Positions 14,473 to 23,169 of a DNA stretch of 39,085 bases are shown one piece after another. The notes under the pieces were generated by a model. That model was not told the DNA's origin. It saw nothing but the letters and a program-made list of their open reading frames with translations, and did no database searches. The stretch lies in the NCBI GenBank assembly GCA_002691605.1, contig NZID01000086.1:1-39085 (forward strand), written 5' to 3'. The translations under genes and the position numbers were made by a program. Origin of the DNA: Crocinitomicaceae bacterium. Lineage in GTDB: Bacteria; Bacteroidota; Bacteroidia; Flavobacteriales_D; Parvicellaceae. Each line of letters opens with the position of its first letter. Positions within the stretch are counted from its first letter, which is position 1.

Positions 14473-16388
14473 ATTTTTACTCTTAATGCATCTTTAACAT
14501 TATCAATTTCTGAAATGCAAGAATTTTCATTGCAAATAAAAATATTTTTTACCTTTTCCTTGTATTTTTCTTTAAAAATTAAAATATCAGAACCTTTCTC
14601 TAAAATATAAATTGATGCTAAATTATTTTTTTGATGGTGAAGCGCTAAAATTTCATTCATTTTTAGGCCCATAACCAAATATTGAATTTTTTTAGAATTT
14701 AATTTTTGTTTCAATAGCATCCAATTTGTGAAATTAGGTAACCACTTATTCGCTTTATTAGCTACCCTCATTATCATTGTATTCATTTTATCCAGATAGT
14801 TTTCTTGTCTTGTAATTTGAAATAATTCATGTAAATTATTTGCCATTAAAGAATTACTAGAAGGAATTACTTGGTCTTCGACTTCAAAAGTTTGTTTATA
14901 AAGCGATTTATTAACGGAGTAGGTAAATAACCCTTTCTTTTTATTCCAAAATTTTTCAATTGCAATTTCCATCCAATCAAGGCTTTTACTCAACCAATAA
15001 ACAGAGTTTTTAATACTACTTATACTAATAGCTGCAGCTATTAACCAAGAATAATCCTCCAAAGTACCATTGATCATTTTTTTATTGTACACCAACCTAT
15101 TGCATTGGTTTTTAATAGTAAAATGGTCAAAAATCAATTGTAAGGTTTCTTCTGCTAATTTTAGCCACTGAATATTTTTATAGGCTATTCCAGCATCAAT
15201 TAGCCCAGTTACCATCATACAATTCCAACTACAAATTGCTTTTTGGTCAATTTCTGGAAAGGACTTATTAGATCTAATTTTCTTTAATTTTGTTGCTACA
15301 GTCTCTTCCTGCTCAATATTTATATGAGGATCATTATGAATATGCCATTTATTTTGTTGAAGATTTGGATCATTCATATTATACTTTTTGGCTGCGTATT
15401 CAAGTTCTTTTTTGGATAAAATCTTAGAGATTTCGTCTTTTTTAAACCAATAATATCCCCCTTCTCCATCTTCGTTATCTGCATCTATTGAGGACGGAAA
15501 AAAAGCATTCTTACTCTTAATTGACAACCAAAAATGAATAGTTTGATCAACTATTAAAATGTATTTTCTTTTCTTATTAATCAAATCAAAATTTGATAAA
15601 ACACTAATCAGCTGAGCATTGTCGTAAAGCATTTTTTCAAAGTGGGGAATATTCCACTTCTCGTCGATACAATATCTAAAAAACCCGCCATCTAAAGGAT
15701 CATAAATCCCTTTTTGAGTAATATTTTTCAAGGTTAGGTCTAAAAACACATCCCATTTTTTTGTTTTAGGTAAATAGATCATATATACCAAAAAATTAGG
15801 CATTGGAAATTTCTGCCTTGATTTTATTCCCCCGTAATCTAGATCTAAAAAACTTTCCCATTCATTGAAACAAGAACTGTGTTTAAAAGAACTGCTTTCT
15901 ATAAATTTTTCTTCCTCATTAAGATGCTCTATATAGTTTTTAGAATACGCAATTAGTTTATCAGGAGTTTCTTTAAAAAAAGTATAAAATCTGGAGATTA
16001 AATTCAGCCAATCATCAGCTTTATAATAGGTTCCAGCGAAAACAGGCCTGGTGTCTGGAAGTAAAATACAATTAAGCGGCCAACCTCCATTTCCTTTTGT
16101 ATTTAAAATAAAGTCCATATAAATATGATCTACATCGGGATGTTCCTCTCTATCTATTTTAATGCAAATAAAGTTTTGATTCATGAAATTGGCAATCAAT
16201 TCATTTCTGAAAGTTTCTTTCTCCATAACATGACACCAATGGCAGGCCGAATAACCAATACTTAAAATAATGAGTTTATTTTCTTTTACTGCTAGCTCAA
16301 GAATTGCATCTGACCAGAATTTCCAATGAATTGGATTTTTTGCATGGTGCCGTAAATAAGCGCTATTAGCATGAGTGAGCTCATTCAT
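14469..16388 (-). CDS. DUF255 thioredoxin-domain protein (YyaL/SSP411-like)
   Basis: A 639-aa protein. The N-terminal thioredoxin-like domain carries SACHWCHVM (C49 and C52), with NGGWPLNCIL further on. A large alpha/alpha barrel follows, with GGFFRY and WNIPHFEKMLYDNAQL, the standard features of the YyaL/spermatogenesis-associated protein 20 family. The biochemical role of this family is not settled. It is slightly shorter than many relatives (about 680), mainly at the C-terminus. No signal peptide, so cytoplasmic. It overlaps the WYL gene by 8 bases and the YD-repeat gene by 4. Confidence 0.92.
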   Translation of the reverse strand: MNELTHANSAYLRHHAKNPIHWKFWSDAILELAVKENKLIILSIGYSACHWCHVMEKETFRNELIANFMNQNFICIKIDREEHPDVDHIYMDFILNTKGNGGWPLNCILLPDTRPVFAGTYYKADDWLNLISRFYTFFKETPDKLIAYSKNYIEHLNEEEKFIESSSFKHSSCFNEWESFLDLDYGGIKSRQKFPMPNFLVYMIYLPKTKKWDVFLDLTLKNITQKGIYDPLDGGFFRYCIDEKWNIPHFEKMLYDNAQLISVLSNFDLINKKRKYILIVDQTIHFWLSIKSKNAFFPSSIDADNEDGEGGYYWFKKDEISKILSKKELEYAAKKYNMNDPNLQQNKWHIHNDPHINIEQEETVATKLKKIRSNKSFPEIDQKAICSWNCMMVTGLIDAGIAYKNIQWLKLAEETLQLIFDHFTIKNQCNRLVYNKKMINGTLEDYSWLIAAAISISSIKNSVYWLSKSLDWMEIAIEKFWNKKKGLFTYSVNKSLYKQTFEVEDQVIPSSNSLMANNLHELFQITRQENYLDKMNTMIMRVANKANKWLPNFTNWMLLKQKLNSKKIQYLVMGLKMNEILALHHQKNNLASIYILEKGSDILIFKEKYKEKVKNIFICNENSCISEIDNVKDALRVKI

Positions 16389-17400
16389 TTTCGTAACTGG
16401 ATAAAAGGTCTTTTAATTCTTTCATCACTTGATTTTTTAAATTATCAGGACGGATAATTTTACAGTCTTTACCAAATCCAAGTAATAACATTTTTAGTTC
16501 GTAAGTTATTAAAAGGTGAAATGAAAAAATATGACCACCGTCTTGTTTAATTTCAATTATTTTTTGAGAATGATGAAGAGGTTGAGAAGCCAGGTATTTA
16601 GATAAAATTGCACTTGTTTCTATAATAATTTCGTCTGGAAGTTCATTAAAAACAGTAATGCCAATGGAATGCTTAAAGAAATGATCTGGTGAAAATCCAG
16701 TTTCTACAGTAAAACTTTGGTCTAGTTCGATAGGATCAAATATTCTATCTAGTCCAAACGTGATGACTTTTTCTTTTAACTCACTTTTCCCGATTAAATA
16801 CCATCTATTTCTATATTCTTTTAAAAGGTATGGGTGTATTCTCCTTACAGACTTATTATTTTTAGAATAGTTAAAGTAATTAAATTGAACTACTTTTTTG
16901 TTTTTAATAGCGTTTAAAAAAAGTTCTAAATTTTCATTTCCTCTTATTGTTGGTAAAGATTCAAATTGTATTACTTCGTCTTCTTTCACTAAAGAAGGTC
17001 TATCAGATGTGATAGCTCGATCCAAAATTTTTTGTATTGCATATTCATATTGACCAAATAAACTGGTGTGTTTAAATTGGTGAAGAATGGTCGATGCAGC
17101 TTTAATAGCGTCAATATCTTTTTCAGTTAAAGGAACATCGTCCATTGAAAAGCTACTGTCTGAATAATAATACCCTCTTTCTCTTTTGCTGTAAGTGATG
17201 GGCGCATCATGCTCAATCCGCATGGCAAATAAATCTTTTTCTATAGTAGAATCACAAATATGATCACCTTGAGAACTTCCAAAAATCTCTTCTTCACATA
17301 ATTGTCTGAGAACTCTTTTACTTGGAAATGGAGAGTATTCATTTCTTATTGCTCTGTCAATTATTCTATACCTTAATAATGCATTTTTAATTGCTGGCAT
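16381..17400 (-). CDS. WYL-domain transcriptional regulator
   Basis: A 339-aa protein with an N-terminal winged helix (about 1-90; it includes CDSTIEKDLFAMR and ITYSKRERGYYY) and a C-terminal WYL domain (about 165-240; RRIHPYLLKEYRNRWYLIG), followed by a C-terminal extension. WYL proteins bind nucleic acid or nucleotide ligands and often regulate DNA-damage or defence functions, but also housekeeping operons. Here no defence genes flank it: upstream is the MBOAT gene (5-base gap), downstream the DUF255 gene (8-base overlap), so it is probably co-transcribed with them. The target is unknown. Confidence 0.88.
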   Translation of the reverse strand: MPAIKNALLRYRIIDRAIRNEYSPFPSKRVLRQLCEEEIFGSSQGDHICDSTIEKDLFAMRIEHDAPITYSKRERGYYYSDSSFSMDDVPLTEKDIDAIKAASTILHQFKHTSLFGQYEYAIQKILDRAITSDRPSLVKEDEVIQFESLPTIRGNENLELFLNAIKNKKVVQFNYFNYSKNNKSVRRIHPYLLKEYRNRWYLIGKSELKEKVITFGLDRIFDPIELDQSFTVETGFSPDHFFKHSIGITVFNELPDEIIIETSAILSKYLASQPLHHSQKIIEIKQDGGHIFSFHLLITYELKMLLLGFGKDCKIIRPDNLKNQVMKELKDLLSSYENE

Positions 17401-17405
17401 AACTT

Positions 17406-19136
17406 TTAAAATTGAAAATAAATAAATGGTTGAAGACTAGTAGAGGCTATTTGATACATAAAAAAAACAGCCATAAAACCAATCAGCAGCTGAATTACTA
17501 CTGAAGAAGTAGCAAAAGCTTCTCTATACCGTTTTTTCCATTTTTCAGGAATAAAATGGATTAAAAATCCAATTCCAATAACTATAAATACATTTTTGTA
17601 AACACTCAATACTTCAAAAGCTAAATTCCATTGAAAGTTAAAAAACAATTGATTAAGAATCTCATTTGCAGTAAACCATTCTGAAATAATGTTATGAGAT
17701 TCATCCATTTGATCCCAAGAATTTATTGAACCGGTTCTAAACCAAATCCTTGTAAATGTCACAAAATTAAAAGTGATAATGATTCCCCAAATCTTACTGA
17801 GCCAAGTAAATTTATCTTTCCAAGGACTAATTTTTTTCCATAGTTTATAAATTACAATTCCCAATCCATTTAATCCACCCCAAAGGACAAAATTCCAACT
17901 GGCACCATGCCAAAGGCCGCCAATTAGCATAGTAAGCATAATATTAATATTAGTTAGGTACCATTTGTTAAATTTAGGGAAAAGCTCACCAAAAAGTAAT
18001 GTTAAAAATATCACAGAAAGCAAGCCAAATAACAGTGCAAGTGAACCACTTATTAAATATACAAATAGTACAATTAAAGATAAAGTAACATAACTAAATA
18101 TGGACCCTCCTCGGTTACCTCCCATAGGGATGTATAAATAGTCCTTAAGCCAAGAAGACAACGAAATATGCCACCTTTTCCAGAACTCACCACAATTATC
18201 AGCTTTGTATGGTGAGTTAAAGTTTTTAGGAAGACGAAAACCTAAAATTAATGCTATCCCAATTGCAATATCTGTGTAGCCGGAAAAATCTGCATAAACT
18301 TGAAGAGAATATCCGTATAGGGCCATTAAATTTTCAAACCCTGAAAACATTCCAGGATTATCAAATACTCTATCAACAAAGTTTACCGCTATATAATCTG
18401 CTAAAAGAAATTTTTTTAAAAGCCCGTTTAAAATCCAGAATAAAGCCGTTCCAAAATCTTTTTTACTTACACTGTAGGGTTTTTGAATTTGAGGAATAAA
18501 TTCAGATGCTCTTACTATCGGACCTGCAACAAGCTGAGGAAAAAAAGAAACATAAAAACCAAAGTCGAAAATATTATTTACCGGGGTTAATTTCTTTCTG
18601 AAAATATCAATAGAGTAAGACATAGTTTGAAATGTATAGAAAGAAATACCAACTGGTAATAATATTTGATCTACTCTAAAACTAGATCCTGTAGCCTGAT
18701 TAGTTAATAATGCAAAATGATTAATTGGTTGCCAATTAGATCCAATAATGGAGTTAAACGAATCCGCGAAGAAGTATGCGTATTTAAAATATATTAAAAT
18801 AAGTAAATTAGAAGCAATACTGAATCCGAGAAGAACCTTAGCATTTAACTCTTTTTTTGAATTATATATAGCTTTTCCTAAAAAGAAATCTAGTACGGTA
18901 GAAAACAATAATATGGAAAAGAAAAATCCACTTGTTTTAAAATAGAAGTACAAACTAACTAAAAGTAAGAAGATACTTCGTAATCTTATTTTATTATAAA
19001 TTAAGCTATATCCACTAAGCACCAAGAGAAAGAAAATCCAAAAAGTGTACTCTGTAAATATCATAGGATGTTCAGATGTGTTCAAAAAGGCATCAAAACC
19101 CCAATTAAAAAACTTATTTATTGAAAAATCACCCAC
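17406..19136 (-). CDS. MBOAT membrane-bound O-acyltransferase (AlgI-like)
   Basis: A 576-aa polytopic membrane protein with about ten hydrophobic segments. Hallmarks: QLVAGPIVRASEFIPQ, YADFSGYTDIAIGIAL, FWKRWHISLSSWLKDYLYIP (H323) and GGLWHGASWNF with the catalytic His410. AlgI-type MBOATs move acyl groups, usually acetyl, across the membrane for an extracytoplasmic SGNH partner to place on a polysaccharide or peptidoglycan. Two SGNH genes lie immediately upstream and overlap in series (8 bases with this gene), so they probably form that partner set. An extra hydrophobic stretch (about 345-385) lies between NRGG and the catalytic His. The acceptor polymer is unknown. Confidence 0.93.
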   Translation of the reverse strand: MGDFSINKFFNWGFDAFLNTSEHPMIFTEYTFWIFFLLVLSGYSLIYNKIRLRSIFLLLVSLYFYFKTSGFFFSILLFSTVLDFFLGKAIYNSKKELNAKVLLGFSIASNLLILIYFKYAYFFADSFNSIIGSNWQPINHFALLTNQATGSSFRVDQILLPVGISFYTFQTMSYSIDIFRKKLTPVNNIFDFGFYVSFFPQLVAGPIVRASEFIPQIQKPYSVSKKDFGTALFWILNGLLKKFLLADYIAVNFVDRVFDNPGMFSGFENLMALYGYSLQVYADFSGYTDIAIGIALILGFRLPKNFNSPYKADNCGEFWKRWHISLSSWLKDYLYIPMGGNRGGSIFSYVTLSLIVLFVYLISGSLALLFGLLSVIFLTLLFGELFPKFNKWYLTNINIMLTMLIGGLWHGASWNFVLWGGLNGLGIVIYKLWKKISPWKDKFTWLSKIWGIIITFNFVTFTRIWFRTGSINSWDQMDESHNIISEWFTANEILNQLFFNFQWNLAFEVLSVYKNVFIVIGIGFLIHFIPEKWKKRYREAFATSSVVIQLLIGFMAVFFMYQIASTSLQPFIYFQF

Positions 19137-20358
19137 GGTTCTTCTTATACTTTATGTAAGACTTGATTAATGCATCAAATAAAAGATCGCCAATTAAATT
19201 GTAGCCATCATAACTTAAATGAATTAAATCTTTTTTGGCTAATTGGTTTTTTTCCCACTCTTTTATGGAATTTAATCCCCCCATTATATCAAACATGTCC
19301 CATACTGCAAGATTTTTATTTTCAGCCAATTTTTTCATTTGTTGTTGTACTTCTAAAGCTCTTTCATTAGGGTACTTAACCTTATAATAACTATCATTAT
19401 TAGTGGTAAGTAAAATAGCTACATTGGGGTTTACAGATTTTATTTTATCAATAAGGGTGTCATAATTTTGGTAAAATAAATCTTTTGAAAAATCTTCTTC
19501 ATAAGCATCGTTTATTCCAATAGAAAAAATAACTAAATCAGGCTTAACCCAGCTTAACTCAGAAACCAGGTTTTCACACCTTAAATAACTTTTTACGCTC
19601 GCACCATTAACCCCAATTGAATGATAGGTGATACCATTAATATCGTTATCTAAATAAAGACCAAAAAATGAAAAATGTCCAGAATTAACGCCGATTTTTT
19701 TAATTTGAATAGCTAAAGAGTCGACATTTTCTGAAAAAGAAAAAGTAATAGATTCTTTTCCTTTTTTTGATTTTATTTCAATATTAGAATCTAATAAAAT
19801 ATTGATTTCGAAGTTATTAGAATCCTTATAAAAAAGAGTAACAGAAGAAAACGAATCATACTCTATTTCCGGATTTTCATGCCAAATATTAATAATAGAA
19901 AGGGTATCTAATAACTCGGCTCTAGCACCCATTAGTCCGAATGGGCCATTATGCGAATAAACAGAATTTCTATACCCTTTCCACCTTCCTGTATGACTAG
20001 ATTTTATAACGGGAGATCCGTTAGAGTTGATTAATCTGAAAGGAAATACAAAACCCCTTCCAGATTGATTAAAAGGCAACGCATTCTGGAAGTTGGTACG
20101 CATTTTATTTGACCAAATGTCGGCCTGAATATGAGAACCCCCAATATGAAGAATATTGACTTTTTCGTTTCCTTTCGAATATTGATTATCTAACTTATTA
20201 AAAAATATTTTCCATGATTTATGCCCATAAATTTCAAGATTATTCTTCTCTTTTTTAATAAATGGATATTGGAGATAATCAGGGCTTTCGAGTTGACCAT
20301 ACATGTTATAACAGGCAAATACGCAGGTAAAATAAAATAGAAATTGTGATTTAATCAT
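19129..20358 (-). CDS. Periplasmic SGNH hydrolase/acyltransferase (first of two paralogs)
   Basis: A 409-aa protein with a signal peptide (cleavage near YGQ, about residue 21). All SGNH blocks are present: Ser75 in ILHIGGSHIQAD, Gly in SIGVNGAS, Asn283 in FSIGINDAY, and the Asp377-His380 pair in KKDLIHLS. Between blocks I and II lies a beta-sandwich-like insert of about 85 residues. It shares WDMFDIMGGLNSIKEW with the adjacent SGNH gene (WDMYLNMGGKNSIQKW there), marking them as tandem paralogs. Next to an MBOAT gene it is probably the AlgJ/AlgX or PatB-like acetyl-transfer or esterase component. It overlaps both neighbours by 8 bases. Confidence 0.88.
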   Translation of the reverse strand: MIKSQFLFYFTCVFACYNMYGQLESPDYLQYPFIKKEKNNLEIYGHKSWKIFFNKLDNQYSKGNEKVNILHIGGSHIQADIWSNKMRTNFQNALPFNQSGRGFVFPFRLINSNGSPVIKSSHTGRWKGYRNSVYSHNGPFGLMGARAELLDTLSIINIWHENPEIEYDSFSSVTLFYKDSNNFEINILLDSNIEIKSKKGKESITFSFSENVDSLAIQIKKIGVNSGHFSFFGLYLDNDINGITYHSIGVNGASVKSYLRCENLVSELSWVKPDLVIFSIGINDAYEEDFSKDLFYQNYDTLIDKIKSVNPNVAILLTTNNDSYYKVKYPNERALEVQQQMKKLAENKNLAVWDMFDIMGGLNSIKEWEKNQLAKKDLIHLSYDGYNLIGDLLFDALIKSYIKYKKNRG

Positions 20359-21838
20359 TGTTTTTTTGATCTAAATAATATTTATAATCCCTTATAAAAT
20401 CTTCAATAAAATAATCGGCAATTTTTTGTGCTCCTCTGTTAGTGAAATGAATATAATCCCTAGCAGCTAAAGAGGGTTTTTCATTTACCCATTTTTGAAT
20501 GGAATTTTTACCTCCCATATTTAGATACATATCCCAAAAGCAAGAATTAGTCTCAAAAGCAGCGCTTTTTAGGGCCAAAATAACCTCTTCTAAAATTGGA
20601 TAAGTTATGAATTCTGTTTTTTCTTTCATAGCCATATCAGCAGGGCCAATAATTAAAAACAATGTATTAGGATTAATTTTCTTTAATTTTTGAATTTGTT
20701 TCTTAAAATACTTTCCATATTTTACAGCTCGCTCTTTAGTTTTTATATAAGGGATAGTATTACCCCCAAATTCTAAAATAAATAAGTCTGGATTCAATAT
20801 TTTTTGCATTTCACTTAAGGATTCAAAATCTACTTTTGAAAACTCAATTCCAGATGCGCCTCTTAAAGGGATATTATCGACTACTACTCCTTCTTCTCCT
20901 TCTAAGGAAATTCCATAAATTATGGGACTAGAGCTAGAACTAAACTGTAATGTCAAAGCTTTTGGCCCCTTGCTAAAATCCAATTGTTTAAGTTGAATCT
21001 CTTTGGTTTTTCTTAATGTATCTATATAAAAAATAGAGTCGTGAATAATTAATTTAAATACAGTATTTTCTGAACAACTATAATACACCTTCAAAGTTTT
21101 AAAGTTTTTACAAAGCTTATAAGATTTAGTAGGTTTTTTTATTTCAATTTCACCCTTATACAAAAAGTTCGAATCTGAACTGATGGAGTCTTTTCCTATT
21201 TTACAAAAAGAGAATATAGCTCCATATTTTTTATGTTCAACAGATTTATCTATGTAAGGGCCAAAACCAGTTTTTCTTATCCAATTTTCAGACGGTTTAT
21301 TATTCAAACTGATTTTTCTTGTTGCTGGAATCAACGCAAAAAGTCCAGGCCCATTTCCGCCAAATTCACTTTGTAGTCTCTCTCGTAGTCTTCCAGAAAT
21401 TCTATCTCCCTCAATTTGTGAATCTCCATAATGCATTATTCTCACTTTTTTATTTTTGGCATTTTCTAATTTTCTAAAAAAAGAATGTAAAACTATTGGA
21501 TTATTTCTAGGGTATTGTATATTTTTTTCAGAATATAAAATAGAATCTTCTTTTCGTTTTTCTTCAATAATTTTAAGATTATATAAACTATCTTGAATCT
21601 GCTTTTTCACTCTTTTAATGGAGTCATGATTTATAATAATAACAGATGGTTTGACAACAACTACTTCCTCGATTTCGGTTTCTTTATGGAAATCTTTTTT
21701 AGAAATAAAATTTAATTCCAGTGTTCCTAATTGAACTCCATCAAATGGAAACACCCAAATTAAGAGAAGAATCAGAAGATATAATCCACTAAAAAACAGT
21801 AATGGATAAAAGGGCTTTATTTCTTTATTATTTTTAAT
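20351..21838 (-). CDS. Membrane-anchored SGNH hydrolase/acyltransferase (second paralog)
   Basis: Numbering follows the 467-aa ORF that opens at a GTG (21754). SGNH blocks: Ser112 in MHYGDSQIEGD, Gly in LRGASGIEF, Asn332 in EFGGNTIPY and the Asp433-His436 pair in ARDYIHFT, with a beta-sandwich insert between blocks I and II. The GTG start gives no membrane signal, but the frame continues upstream for 28 sense codons to an ATT (21838). That stretch reads IKNNKEIKPFYPLL, then a Leu/Ile-rich helix ending LLLIWVFPF, a clear signal anchor. No ATG, GTG or TTG lies in it; ATT, ATA (21820) or an internal CTG would have to initiate, or there is a sequence error. I extend to 21838, overlapping the LysM gene. 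Confidence 0.75.
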   Translation of the reverse strand: MKNNKEIKPFYPLLFFSGLYLLILLLIWVFPFDGVQLGTLELNFISKKDFHKETEIEEVVVVKPSVIIINHDSIKRVKKQIQDSLYNLKIIEEKRKEDSILYSEKNIQYPRNNPIVLHSFFRKLENAKNKKVRIMHYGDSQIEGDRISGRLRERLQSEFGGNGPGLFALIPATRKISLNNKPSENWIRKTGFGPYIDKSVEHKKYGAIFSFCKIGKDSISSDSNFLYKGEIEIKKPTKSYKLCKNFKTLKVYYSCSENTVFKLIIHDSIFYIDTLRKTKEIQLKQLDFSKGPKALTLQFSSSSSPIIYGISLEGEEGVVVDNIPLRGASGIEFSKVDFESLSEMQKILNPDLFILEFGGNTIPYIKTKERAVKYGKYFKKQIQKLKKINPNTLFLIIGPADMAMKEKTEFITYPILEEVILALKSAAFETNSCFWDMYLNMGGKNSIQKWVNEKPSLAARDYIHFTNRGAQKIADYFIEDFIRDYKYYLDQKNND

Positions 21839-23097
21839 TTCTGATTAGGTTTTAGGTTTTGATAGGAATTATATTTGCAGATATCTTTTATTTTTAAATA
21901 AGGATATTTGTTTAGTATTTGCCAAAAATATTTTTCATTGCTAATCCTATGATTTAAAAGATTTTCTAGATTAGGAGAAGAGTTAGAAAAAATCAATAAT
22001 TTTTGTCCTTGATATATGATGGTATTTTTCAGATTATTCCAAGACATAATTTGACTTATACTAACATCATAATCTATGGCTATTTGCCCTAAAACATCTC
22101 CCTGTATGACCAAATGTTTTTTTTGTCCGCTAACTAAATTATCCAAGTATAGATCATTCAACATTGAGTCTTGAAAGTTCAGGATCTCATCTATTTTTTT
22201 TATGATATAGTTACCAGTACTCCTTTTTAAATAAACAGGATAGTTTTTAGGCAATACCGAATTGATTAATACTGGATTGGAATTAATTATTTTAGTAAAG
22301 TCAATTTTTTTATGCTGCGCAATTGCATCAAAGTAGATATTTTCCTTGAAAGTGTATAAATTTAATTTTGATACCGTATTTTTTTTAAAAATAGAGTTTT
22401 TGATTTCTTGCTTTTTATTTTTCTCTAACCATGCAGCTAGTTCTATGATTTTTAAAAATCTAGGGTTAATATTTTTTTTGCAGTCTTCCCATTTTTGTGA
22501 TCCTTTATTTTTAATAATGTTAGAGACATAATTTGGAGAAGTAATAAAAGCTAACATTGCCCAATTCTCATCTTTATACTGCTTCATAAGATTTTGTAAG
22601 TAAATAATGGACGCTTTAGTAGCTAGTTTTATATCAAATCTTTCATCAACATAATTATTTACTACAAGTTCTGATCTTAATGCAGTTAAATAGGCCAACC
22701 CCCAAACACCTTTTTTTGAATAAGCTCCCTCATGGTTGATTTGATAGCCTGAAGAAATCAATGGTAGATATTCAAATATAACTGGCAGCTTATTTGCAAG
22801 TATACTAGAGTCTATAAAATCAAATCTTTCGTCTTTTATTTTAAGTAAATAGTTTAAGAGATTGGTACATGAATTATAAGACTTAAGATTTTTGGGCAGG
22901 TTTAGAGGTGTATTTGTTTGGGTAGTTGGAATATTGATTTCAGAAGTATTAAAAAGAAAGTTTTCGCTTTTTTGTGATAAAATTGAAATAGGAATAAGAA
23001 AGTTCACCAAAAAAATAAAATACCAACCACCCTTTTTATTGGGTTTTATAAAATCCAAAACAATTAGAACTTGATTTTTTAAATGATCAATCTTCAA
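21817..23097 (-). CDS. LysM protein with degenerate MltD-like transglycosylase domain
   Basis: A 426-aa protein with one N-terminal membrane segment or signal (about 24-40). Residues about 105-195 align without gaps to MltD-type lytic transglycosylases (YVDERFDIKLATKASIIYLQ is the family's DERxDPxxATxAAxxYL), but the catalytic Glu is gone: the usual LPxxES is LPLISS, Ser at 115. GLWQFM has become GVWGLA, and AAYNxG has become AFITSP. One good LysM (about 328-370, IQGDVLGQIAIDYDVSISQI) and a weaker second (about 384-424) follow. It is most likely a peptidoglycan-binding pseudoenzyme, first gene of the MBOAT cluster, 72 bases downstream of lysS. Confidence 0.82.
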   Translation of the reverse strand: MKIDHLKNQVLIVLDFIKPNKKGGWYFIFLVNFLIPISILSQKSENFLFNTSEINIPTTQTNTPLNLPKNLKSYNSCTNLLNYLLKIKDERFDFIDSSILANKLPVIFEYLPLISSGYQINHEGAYSKKGVWGLAYLTALRSELVVNNYVDERFDIKLATKASIIYLQNLMKQYKDENWAMLAFITSPNYVSNIIKNKGSQKWEDCKKNINPRFLKIIELAAWLEKNKKQEIKNSIFKKNTVSKLNLYTFKENIYFDAIAQHKKIDFTKIINSNPVLINSVLPKNYPVYLKRSTGNYIIKKIDEILNFQDSMLNDLYLDNLVSGQKKHLVIQGDVLGQIAIDYDVSISQIMSWNNLKNTIIYQGQKLLIFSNSSPNLENLLNHRISNEKYFWQILNKYPYLKIKDICKYNSYQNLKPNQKLKIIKK

Positions 23098-23169
23098 AAT
23101 TATAAGCTAGTAGAATATAAATACAATATTAAATGTAGTTATACTTCAATAATAATAGTACAAAATCGC

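Noticed and set aside
16381-17400. WYL regulator as a marker of a defence island
   Set aside because: Neighbours are envelope and metabolic genes; no restriction, helicase or toxin genes occur in the run.
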